Of a DNA stretch of 8,517 nucleotides, positions 1 to 6,614 are shown piece after piece. The notes under the pieces are model-generated. The model searched no databases. It had not been told where the DNA came from and was given only the letters and a program-made list of their open reading frames with translations. The DNA comes from Chitinophagaceae bacterium (GTDB taxonomy: Bacteria > Bacteroidota > Bacteroidia > Chitinophagales > Chitinophagaceae), in the NCBI GenBank assembly GCA_008080615.1, contig VIKJ01000037.1:1-8517 (forward strand), given 5' to 3'. Position numbers and translations under genes: made by a program. How positions within the stretch are numbered: the first letter of the stretch is position 1; every line of letters starts with the position of its first letter.

Positions 1-2
1 GA

Positions 3-1136
3 GAGTTTAATACTTGTAAAGCAATTGAAGCTGCACTTAAAGATTGGGGTATTGCAACCCGTGTTGTTGCAAAAACGGGTGTTGTAGGTGTATTAAAAGG
101 GGGTAAACCCGGCCCAGTAATTGCACTTCGTGCAGATATCGATGGCTTGCCAGTTGAGGAGCGCAACGAATTAGAATTTAGATCTAAAGCTACTTCCGAA
201 TACAATGGTGCTAAAGTGCCGGTAATGCATGCATGCGGTCATGATACCCATATTGCTATGTTACTGGGCGCAGCTGAAGTACTCAGTAAAATTAAAAATG
301 ATATTGCTGGTACCGTAGTATTTTTATTTCAACCTGCAGAAGAAGGACCCCCAGCCAATGAAGAAGGTGGAGCGCCATTGATGATAAAAGAAGGTGCGTT
401 AGACAATCCTAAAGTGGATGCTGTTTATGGTATTCATATTTCCTCATCCGGCGATCTGGGAAAAATTTACTATAAACCAGAATCCTTTATGGCTTCATCT
501 GATTGGTTTACCATCAAGGTAAAAGGAAAGCAAAGTCATGGGGCTAGCCCATGGAGGTCAATTGATCCAATTGTTGTAAGTGCCGAAATTATACAAGCAT
601 TACAAACCATTGTCAGCCGCCAAATAGATATTACCAAAGCACCAGCAATTATTACAGTGGGTAAAATAAATGCTGGTGTTAGAGCCAATATTATCCCAGA
701 AGAAGCCATGATGGAAGGAACGATTAGAACACTGGATGGTGAAATGCAAAAAGATATTCATGCACGTATAAAGCAAGTAGCTACAAAAATTGCAGAAGCC
801 AATAATGCAACAGCCGAAGTGATGATCGACACCAAAACATTGGTTACGTTTAACGATCCTAAATTGGTGGCAAAATCAATTGCTTCTTTACAAAAAGCTG
901 CTGGAGGTGCAGAGAATGTTCAATTAATTAATTGGCAAACGGGTGCAGAAGATTTTTCATTTTATGGAACAAAAGCCCCCGCATTCTTTTTTAACGTAGG
1001 TGCTAGAAGTCCTAAAATTACGCTAGCGCAATCTACCAGCCATCATGCTCCTGAATTTATGTTAGATGATAGCCGTTTAGATGTAGGTATGCGTGCATTT
1101 ACCCAATTGGTATTGGATTTTACTAAAACTAAATAA
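3..1136 (+). CDS. M20 family metallopeptidase/amidohydrolase, 5' end cut by window edge
   Basis: This is the 3' part (378 codons visible) of an M20-family amidohydrolase, the group that includes hippurate, N-acyl-amino-acid and IAA-amino-acid hydrolases. These are zinc- or manganese-dependent enzymes that cleave acyl groups or short peptides. The reading frame is open to the left edge, so the start codon lies outside the window. Visible landmarks are ALRADIDGLPV (about 123-155), the metal-binding HACGHDTH (Cys at 234-236, His at 240-242), FQPAEEG with the catalytic/metal Glu pair (339-344), GIH (His at 435-437), the dimerisation-domain segment SHGASPW, and the C-terminal metal-ligand region SHHAPEF (His pair at 1041-1046). 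All expected M20D-type ligands are present, so it is probably active. Nine bases separate it from the next gene, which suggests co-transcription and a shared role in peptide or amide breakdown. Exact substrate cannot be told from the sequence, and any signal peptide is outside the window. Confidence 0.93.
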   Translation, partial: EFNTCKAIEAALKDWGIATRVVAKTGVVGVLKGGKPGPVIALRADIDGLPVEERNELEFRSKATSEYNGAKVPVMHACGHDTHIAMLLGAAEVLSKIKNDIAGTVVFLFQPAEEGPPANEEGGAPLMIKEGALDNPKVDAVYGIHISSSGDLGKIYYKPESFMASSDWFTIKVKGKQSHGASPWRSIDPIVVSAEIIQALQTIVSRQIDITKAPAIITVGKINAGVRANIIPEEAMMEGTIRTLDGEMQKDIHARIKQVATKIAEANNATAEVMIDTKTLVTFNDPKLVAKSIASLQKAAGGAENVQLINWQTGAEDFSFYGTKAPAFFFNVGARSPKITLAQSTSHHAPEFMLDDSRLDVGMRAFTQLVLDFTKTK

Positions 1137-1145
1137 GGCTTTACT

Positions 1146-3068
1146 ATGAAAAAAATATTGATTTTATTTGTTTTTGGTATAAGCACAGCGGGTATCAATG
1201 CACAAAACAATTTAACGCCCGAAAAACTTTGGCAAATTGGTAGAGTATCTGCAATGGGTTTAAGCAATGATAAAACAGCTGTAATTTATTCAGTTGGTAT
1301 TCCAGATATTCAAAGCAATAAAACAGTTCGTAAAAAATATAAAATTGCTTTAACAGGTGGTGATGCTACTGAAATAACAGAAACTGGTTCTTTGCTTGTT
1401 AACGATCGCATTTCGCCAAATGGGAAATACATTATCAGTAGCGATGAAGTAAAAATAAAAAATATTACAGGTGCTGATACTTATAAAGACTTACCAAAAT
1501 CTGATGTTTATATATATACAACATTAAATTATCGACACTGGGATACTTGGGAAGATGGTAAATTTAGTCATGTATTTGTTGCCCCAATTGTAAATGGCAA
1601 AGCGGGTGATGCAAAAGATATCATGGCCAATGAAGCATACGATTGTCCTCAAAAGCCTTATGGTGGTGATGAGGATTTTATTTGGAGCCCCGACAGTAAA
1701 AAAGTATTGTATGTTGCTAAAAAAAGTTACGGAACGGCTTATGCCATTAGCACCAATACCGATTTATATGAGTACAATGTAGAAACAGGTGTTACAAAAA
1801 ATCTTACTGAAAGTAATAAAGGCTACGATCTTGCCCCTCAATATTCAATCAATGGTACACTTGCCTATTTGCAAATGAAAAGAGATGGTTATGAAGCAGA
1901 TAAACAAGACATAATTGTTGATGTCAATGGAGTACAAAAAATAAATTTAACAGCAAGCAGAGATGATATTCATGTAGAGGGATTTAAATGGAGTGAAGAT
2001 GGAAAATCAATTTACTTCTGGGCACCTATCAATGGTACTTTGCAATTGTTTAAAGTAAACAATCCAGGTCTTTCTAAAATGCTTCCTCGTATAGAGCAGA
2101 TAACCAATGGAGACTTTGATATTACCGGAATTGTTGGGCAAGTAAACAATACCCTTGTGGTAACGCGTACAGATATGAACCATGCCACAGAATTATACAC
2201 GGTCAATTTGAATGCAGCAGGAAGTTTAACACAATTAACGCATGTAAACGATGCCTTTTATAACAGTTTGCCAATGTGCAAAACCGAAAGAAGATTTATC
2301 AACACTACAGATCAACAAAAAATGTTGGTTTGGGTAATTTATCCACCGGGTTTTGATCCTGCAAAGAAATATCCTACCCTACTCTATTGCCAGGGTGGGC
2401 CTCAAAGCCCCCTCACCCAATTTTATTCTTTCCGTTGGAATCTTCAATTGATGGCATCACAGGGATATATAGTTGTTGCACCTAATAGAAGAGGAATGCC
2501 AGGTCATGGCACTAAATGGAATGAACAAATTAGTAAGGATCATGGTGGCCAGGTGATGAACGACTACTTATCTGCTATTGATGCAGTAAGTAAAGAACCA
2601 TTTGTAGATAAAAGTAGATTGGGATGTGTGGGTGCTAGCTATGGTGGGTATTCTGCATTTTATTTAGCAGGCATTCACAACAATCGATTTAAAACCTTTA
2701 TTGCACATGACGGTATTTTTGATACCAAAAGCATGTATGGTACTACCGAAGAATTATGGTTTGTAAATTTCGATTATGGTGGCCCCTATTGGGATAAGAA
2801 AAATACTGCTGCGCAAAAAACCTATGGAGTGTTTAACCCAAGTAACTTAGTTGATAAATGGAGTGCCCCTATTCTAATTGTCCAAGGTGGAAAAGATTAT
2901 CGAGTGCCTATTGAGCAGGGCTTGCAAGCTTTTCAAGCAGCACAGTTAAAAGGAATCAAGAGTAAATTATTGTACTTACCTGAAGAAAATCACTGGGTTA
3001 TATCAGCTCAAAATGCGTTGGTATGGCAAAGGGAATTTTATAGCTGGCTCAGCGAGACGTTGAAATAA
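1146..3068 (+). CDS. dpp5: Periplasmic S9-family serine peptidase, dipeptidyl-peptidase 5-like
   Basis: A 640-aa exported prolyl-oligopeptidase-family serine peptidase that removes dipeptides from the N-terminus of peptides, most probably in the periplasm. Residues 1-20 form a signal peptide ending near INAQ. Residues about 25-370 are the beta-propeller, including blade-type segments such as SPNGKYI and WSPDSKKVLYV. Residues about 375-640 are the alpha/beta hydrolase domain. The catalytic triad is complete: Ser498 in GASYGG, Asp584 in GGKDYRVP and His616 in ENHW, with spacings of 86 and 32 residues. The segments YCQGGPQ, SFRWNLQLMA, APNRRGMPG and KWNEQIS are very like Porphyromonas gingivalis DPP5 as I remember it, which is the basis for the symbol. 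The protein is about 40 residues shorter than that enzyme, apparently within the N-terminal propeller. A weak AAGG (1135-1138) overlapping the upstream stop codon may serve as ribosome binding site. It is probably in one operon with the M20 enzyme. Confidence 0.92.
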   Translation: MKKILILFVFGISTAGINAQNNLTPEKLWQIGRVSAMGLSNDKTAVIYSVGIPDIQSNKTVRKKYKIALTGGDATEITETGSLLVNDRISPNGKYIISSDEVKIKNITGADTYKDLPKSDVYIYTTLNYRHWDTWEDGKFSHVFVAPIVNGKAGDAKDIMANEAYDCPQKPYGGDEDFIWSPDSKKVLYVAKKSYGTAYAISTNTDLYEYNVETGVTKNLTESNKGYDLAPQYSINGTLAYLQMKRDGYEADKQDIIVDVNGVQKINLTASRDDIHVEGFKWSEDGKSIYFWAPINGTLQLFKVNNPGLSKMLPRIEQITNGDFDITGIVGQVNNTLVVTRTDMNHATELYTVNLNAAGSLTQLTHVNDAFYNSLPMCKTERRFINTTDQQKMLVWVIYPPGFDPAKKYPTLLYCQGGPQSPLTQFYSFRWNLQLMASQGYIVVAPNRRGMPGHGTKWNEQISKDHGGQVMNDYLSAIDAVSKEPFVDKSRLGCVGASYGGYSAFYLAGIHNNRFKTFIAHDGIFDTKSMYGTTEELWFVNFDYGGPYWDKKNTAAQKTYGVFNPSNLVDKWSAPILIVQGGKDYRVPIEQGLQAFQAAQLKGIKSKLLYLPEENHWVISAQNALVWQREFYSWLSETLK

Positions 3069-3073
3069 TTATT

Positions 3074-3117
3074 GGTTAAAAAAAAGGGGCATAATTCATT
3101 ATGCCCCTTTTTTAACC
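3074..3117. terminator. Bidirectional intrinsic terminator between convergent genes
   Basis: A near-perfect inverted repeat lies between the dpp5 stop (3068) and the receptor stop (3138). The core stem pairs GGGGCATAAT (3086-3095) with ATTATGCCCC (3098-3107) around a tiny TC loop. It is extended by an A-tract on the left (3078-3085) and a T-tract on the right (3108-3113), then by GGTT/AACC ends with a two-base bulge. Read on either strand it is a GC-rich stem followed by a U run, so it can end transcription from both sides. Confidence 0.9.
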
Positions 3118-3137
3118 GCCTTTAGTATGCCTGGATC

Positions 3138-5156
3138 TTAGAATGAAAGGGTAATCTGCATATATAGATTTCTACCGGGTCTGTTAATTCTGCCCCAATC
3201 AAGGTGTTCTTTATAATCATTGTCTAATAAATTATCAATCCCTGTATCTACTCTTAATTGGTTGTTCAGTAGTGGGGTGTCATACATTAAACGGAGATTA
3301 AATATTCCATAAGACTGAGTGGCTGTTTCCCTGGAGTATGGATTAATTCTGTTTTGTGTAAATGCCCATTCTGTTTCTGCCTGGATGGCCCATTTATTGA
3401 TTATTTTTCTTAAAGATGTTGTATTTTTTAATGGTGCGATCATGGGCAATGGATTATTTTGATAATCCTTTCCATAACTGAATTTTGACGTACTGACCAG
3501 ATCTAAGCTTGAGCTTGGTTTGGCAATGATCATGGCTTCAACTCCTGCTATAAAAACACGGGGAATCTGTTGGTAAGACTTTACTCCATTGGCCCCAATA
3601 GTCATTGAACTTAATGTTGGCTGATACACGCCTGTTATATATTGGTGAATAACAGTGGCGTATCCGGTTAACGATAATTGAAAAAAAGTTTGTTTGTGTA
3701 CAATGCCGGCTTCTGCATTAATTGCATTTTCAGGTACCAGATTGGTATTACCAATATAGTCAAATCCGTCATTGGCATTGAAGAGATAAAAACCATACAA
3801 CTCACTGGAAACAGGCATCCTTTCAGAATAACTTACTGAAATAGTGGTTTTAGTTTTTTTTCCTGCAGTTTTGTTGTATTGAACAGATAAGTTCTTGAGT
3901 AAACGGCTCACATTGCTTACCGGTTGATTCAATACCGATAACTGGTCTTTTGCACTTTGAGTAATAAGACTTTTTATAAAAAGATCGGCCCTTGTACTTA
4001 TAGCCAATCCACTGGTACTATCTAGTTGTTTTATGAAGGTTGCACCAATACCAGACTGCATGGTTCTGTTGTCCGGCCAGGTTAACATAAACATGGGTGG
4101 TTGTCCGGATTGGTACATAGTCATAGATGCTATCAAATCTGTACTGGTAATATCTGCTTTCAGGTTAATTTTTGTGTTATTCCGGAACTGTAATCTTGAA
4201 TCTATATAAGCTCCGTATGTATTGCTTTCTCCCGGCATATCCATATGAATGGATATATTTTTCCTTTGACTGTCGTCCATATAATGCCTGACGCTGTTTG
4301 CATACAGCTTTATCTCTGTTTGTTTAAAATGGTTGTTCCCAGTTTCATTTTGCATACTCAAAGAAACGATTCTTGCACCTGCATATCCTACATCCATTGG
4401 TAATGCCGGATACCCGATATTCCATCCATCATCAAACAAAATATCAGTTTTAGCAATCCATGAATTTCTCAATGCATACTTTACGGATAAACCATAGTTG
4501 ATCTTTTGATATTGCGAAAATGGGATAACTACTCCACCCCCCGACCGGTAATCCTGTGCATTTCTATATGATACAGTAGTTCTTAATGCCAAACGTTTTG
4601 TGCCATAATTAAACGTTCCTGTATGATATACTGCATTTGCAGCAGACTGGTAACCACTGCTAACTGTGCCAGAGAATAAGGAAGTTTCATTAAACGTAGG
4701 TGTTGCAAATTTTAAATTAACGGATCCTCCAACTACAGAACCTGAATGAAACCCATGAGTTGTTTGTACCTGAATAGATTGCAGATTCTGTGGTTCTATA
4801 TAAATAGAAACAGGATCCATTTTATCGGTACAGGCGCCATGCATTCGCATCCCATCAATTAAAAGACTGGTTTGTCCGCTGCTGTAACTTCTTAAAACTG
4901 GCTCCATTCCATAACTGCCGCGTCTGATCATATTCATTTCTGGTAATCTGGACAGAATATCTTCTGTTGTAGCAGATTTATTAGCTATGTAAAAATTAAC
5001 CAATGGCTGATTGGCCCCCTTGATTAAACTATAAACTTTAACTGGAATGAGCTCTTTGGGTTTAATGGTATCTGATATGTCTTTGTCATTCAAAGGCCGG
5101 GCAACAAGTCCTCCGGCAAAACATATGCATACCAGACTTTGTATAAAATACTTCAT
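3138..5156 (-). CDS. TonB-dependent outer-membrane receptor, OprC/NosA-like (copper)
   Basis: A 672-aa outer-membrane active transporter. Residues 1-19 are a signal peptide. There is no carboxypeptidase-like (SusC-type) N-terminal domain, and a possible TonB box lies around residues 35-44 (ELIPVKVYS). The plug domain spans about 62-155 (EDILSRLPEM, LLIDGMRMHGAC, SIQVQTTHG, GGSVNLKF). The rest is a beta-barrel with the usual receptor C-terminus (GIDNLLDNDYKEHL, ending ITLSF). The plug has Cys109-x3-Met113 within GACTDKMDP, and the barrel has His291-x-Met293 in RHYMDD. Pseudomonas OprC uses a CxxxM plus HxM site of about this spacing (180 residues there, 182 here) to bind copper. Further methionines cluster at 305, 307, 345, 347, 355 and 357. 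Copper or a copper complex is therefore the inferred substrate. It is the last gene of a three-gene operon, 39 bp after the lipoprotein gene. Receptor identity is very secure; the substrate is less so. Confidence 0.93.
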   Translation of the reverse strand: MKYFIQSLVCICFAGGLVARPLNDKDISDTIKPKELIPVKVYSLIKGANQPLVNFYIANKSATTEDILSRLPEMNMIRRGSYGMEPVLRSYSSGQTSLLIDGMRMHGACTDKMDPVSIYIEPQNLQSIQVQTTHGFHSGSVVGGSVNLKFATPTFNETSLFSGTVSSGYQSAANAVYHTGTFNYGTKRLALRTTVSYRNAQDYRSGGGVVIPFSQYQKINYGLSVKYALRNSWIAKTDILFDDGWNIGYPALPMDVGYAGARIVSLSMQNETGNNHFKQTEIKLYANSVRHYMDDSQRKNISIHMDMPGESNTYGAYIDSRLQFRNNTKINLKADITSTDLIASMTMYQSGQPPMFMLTWPDNRTMQSGIGATFIKQLDSTSGLAISTRADLFIKSLITQSAKDQLSVLNQPVSNVSRLLKNLSVQYNKTAGKKTKTTISVSYSERMPVSSELYGFYLFNANDGFDYIGNTNLVPENAINAEAGIVHKQTFFQLSLTGYATVIHQYITGVYQPTLSSMTIGANGVKSYQQIPRVFIAGVEAMIIAKPSSSLDLVSTSKFSYGKDYQNNPLPMIAPLKNTTSLRKIINKWAIQAETEWAFTQNRINPYSRETATQSYGIFNLRLMYDTPLLNNQLRVDTGIDNLLDNDYKEHLDWGRINRPGRNLYMQITLSF

Positions 5157-5195
5157 ACAATCAATATTTAGGGAAAGGATAATAGTTGAATGGCA

Positions 5196-6017
5196 CTAAA
5201 AAGTGAGATCTATATAGTTGGTAGAATCTGATACTGTATTACCAGTCTTGAGTGTAAGATTCAATCTCCAGAACCCGGTCATGGTAAAATTCACTTTGCC
5301 TTTATAGTGTCCGTTACCAATATGAACAGGATTGATATTATTGGGAGAGCCGTGTGACATTGTTGGCATTTCAGGAGTTACAACTACAGTCAGGCTACTG
5401 TCTGCCGGAAAAAGCATCATAGATTGTTTTTTATATATAACCAGTTCACAATCATTAATGCCCACAAATGGTTTTGATGGCTCAACAATACCCACAAAAT
5501 ATTTTGAACTATTATCTGATAAAGAAATAAATGAGTAGAGCTTCTGCTGAGTTGTTGGTTTCACATTAATTGTACAATTCAAGACACCTTGTTTGCCATT
5601 TTCATTATTGAATACATTGGTTTTAAGTGTCCAAGTTCCTCCGGAAGATGGCATGATAAAAGTTACACTGGCTTCAAATACATGATTTACAGCAATGGAT
5701 GCGGGATTTTCTTTTGGGCTGGAATGAGACATCATGGCCATTTGCATCATTGGGTTCAATGAAACAGATGCGTTGTCTATATTGTTTCCTGTTATTGAAT
5801 CTGTTAGTACAATGTATAATTTATTGTATCCGGCAAATGCGGAATCTTTTGTATAAATATTTACATAAGTGGCAGCTCCTGCTGCGTATCCCGAAGCTAT
5901 TTTAACCATTCCGGCAACCGGATCGGATTCAGGCACATTGGATTCTTTGGAGCAGGATTCAAGAACTATAAATGTGGCAAAGAAGAGTATGAATATATTC
6001 AGTACGTTGTTTTTCAT
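5196..6017 (-). CDS. Lipoprotein with two tandem YtkA/FixH-like Met/His-motif domains
   Basis: A 273-aa predicted lipoprotein. I choose the ATG at 6017, not the in-frame upstream start at 6059, because MKNNVLNIFILFFATF then begins a standard signal peptide ending in LESC with lipidated Cys22. The mature protein has two homologous beta domains (about 35-153 and 155-273). Each has a pattern of Y/FxxFV-type strands, a central Met/His motif, then F.M...GxW.L. The first motif is MAMMSHSSP (93-101) and the second is MPTMSHGSP (217-225), so Met93/96 and His98 align with Met217/220 and His222. The C-terminal GNGHYKGKVNFTMTGFW stretch resembles YtkA-like (FixH-related) domains. Met/His clusters of this sort are common in copper-binding proteins, which fits the OprC-like receptor next to it. 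Role inferred: envelope copper binding or delivery. CSKES after the lipobox may favour surface exposure. Confidence 0.85.
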   Translation of the reverse strand: MKNNVLNIFILFFATFIVLESCSKESNVPESDPVAGMVKIASGYAAGAATYVNIYTKDSAFAGYNKLYIVLTDSITGNNIDNASVSLNPMMQMAMMSHSSPKENPASIAVNHVFEASVTFIMPSSGGTWTLKTNVFNNENGKQGVLNCTINVKPTTQQKLYSFISLSDNSSKYFVGIVEPSKPFVGINDCELVIYKKQSMMLFPADSSLTVVVTPEMPTMSHGSPNNINPVHIGNGHYKGKVNFTMTGFWRLNLTLKTGNTVSDSTNYIDLTF

Positions 6018-6034
6018 ATATAAACTGGTTGATA

Positions 6035-6048
6035 GGCTCAATAGAGCC
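6035..6048 (-). other. Small hairpin ahead of the lipoprotein start
   Basis: GGCTC (6035-6039) and GAGCC (6044-6048) form a 5-bp GC-rich stem with a 4-base loop, 17 bases before the lipoprotein ATG and inside the 92-bp gap after the small upstream gene. It has no U run and so is unlikely to terminate. It might affect mRNA processing or translation, or be chance. Confidence 0.3.
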
Positions 6049-6109
6049 AGACCGGACAATAACCGGCATTTTTAATAATACATTTTCTAAAAAAAAGGTT
6101 TGGGCTAAC

Positions 6110-6499
6110 TTAAATAGTCTGGCTGATACAGGGAGGATGAAAAACAATAGTTGTATAATCGCAGCAATAGGTACCTGCCACTAATGTAATATATTCATTC
6201 ATCAACAATGGTTTGTTAATGTTGATCAATGTGTAAAAAGATCCGAAAAAAGGATCTGATTTAATGTTTATATTGGCAGTCTCCTGTTGTTTATTGTTAT
6301 TATCTTCTGTACTAACCTGTGCCATCTTTTTTTTGAGGTAACATTTACCATTGCATTTCATAGCAGGTCGTGCTTTATTGATACAAAATCTGGAAGCAAT
6401 ATTATTCTGATTACTGTAAAACAGCGTAATCAATAAATAGGGCGCAAATGTTTGCGAACTGATCAATAAAAATGCGAGTATGGTAAAAGGTAGTTTCAA
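6110..6499 (-). CDS. Small exported/membrane Cys-containing protein, Bacteroidota family of unknown function
   Basis: A 129-aa protein, first gene of the probable copper operon. The start appears to be TTG at 6499: an in-frame stop lies at 6518-6520, no ATG lies between, and the only later Met (residue 47) would remove the hydrophobic N-terminus. Residues 4-27 form a signal peptide or membrane segment (LPFTILAFLLISS). Then comes FCINKARPAMKCNGKCYLKKKM, split here as FCINKARPAM (38-47) and KCNGKCYLKKKM (48-59), with Cys39, Cys49 and Cys53. A polar linker follows (63-78), and the C-terminus has Cys112-Cys113 and FHPPC (Cys124). I recall the N-x2-C-x3-K..P.M.C.GKCYLKK pattern and a C-terminal FHPP from uncharacterised short Bacteroidota proteins, often near metal or TonB loci. 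The CxxxC motif and neighbours make metal binding plausible, but no function is established. The 92 bp after it lead to the lipoprotein gene. Confidence 0.75.
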   Translation of the reverse strand: MKLPFTILAFLLISSQTFAPYLLITLFYSNQNNIASRFCINKARPAMKCNGKCYLKKKMAQVSTEDNNNKQQETANINIKSDPFFGSFYTLININKPLLMNEYITLVAGTYCCDYTTIVFHPPCISQTI

Positions 6500-6521
6500 A
6501 CAGAATAATCCGGAGTTTTAG

Positions 6522-6549
6522 CAAATGTACATGCAGCATGTACACCAAA
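6522..6549 (-). promoter_or_regulatory. Predicted Bacteroidota-type promoter of the copper-type operon
   Basis: On the minus strand TACATTTG (6529 to 6522) matches the Bacteroidota -7 consensus TAnnTTTG exactly. TTTG (6549 to 6546) matches the -33 element, with a 16-base spacer that is slightly short. Transcription would begin near 6515, giving a leader of about 15 bases before the TTG start at 6499. Confidence 0.55.
6526..6544. promoter_or_regulatory. Perfect 19-bp palindrome, candidate operator
   Basis: TGTACATGC-A-GCATGTACA is a perfect inverted repeat of two 9-base arms around one central base. It fills most of the space between the predicted -33 and -7 elements and covers half of the -7 box, 27 bases upstream of the first gene of the operon. 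Its position suits a dimeric repressor, or a MerR-like regulator acting within the spacer. The protein that binds it is unknown and no regulator gene is in this window. Confidence 0.65.
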
Positions 6550-6571
6550 GTATGATTAAAATCACAAAGCG

Positions 6572-6600
6572 AAATTCAATAAATAGGTTTAATTGAATTT
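6572..6600. repeat. AT-rich inverted repeat downstream of yggS
   Basis: AAATTCAAT (6572-6580) and ATTGAATTT (6592-6600) are perfect 9-base arms around an 11-base loop, 15 bases past the yggS stop. It may be a weak terminator for the yggS unit or a second regulatory site upstream of the copper-type promoter. The low GC content of the stem and the absence of a clean U run make termination uncertain. Confidence 0.4.
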
Positions 6601-6614
6601 GAAAAGGACATTCA

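Noticed and set aside
147..149. TTG as start of the M20 enzyme
   Set aside because: The frame is open to the window edge and encodes conserved M20 sequence (ALRADIDG) before this codon.
1043..2206. Short open frames within the M20 and dpp5 genes on both strands
   Set aside because: They lie in other frames of genes with clear family identity and have no independent support.
6018..6059. Upstream in-frame start for the lipoprotein, adding 14 residues
   Set aside because: The extension would put a polar-free but non-standard stretch before the signal peptide; starting at 6017 gives a normal lipoprotein signal with lipobox.
5332..6075. Several 62-68 codon open frames opposite the lipoprotein gene
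   Set aside because: They overlap a well-supported gene, show no recognisable motifs and contain no start signals.
3138..6499. Idea that the copper-type operon is a recent horizontally acquired island
   Set aside because: Base composition seems only mildly less AT-rich than its neighbours by eye, with no flanking repeats, tRNA or integrase; I could not compute it.
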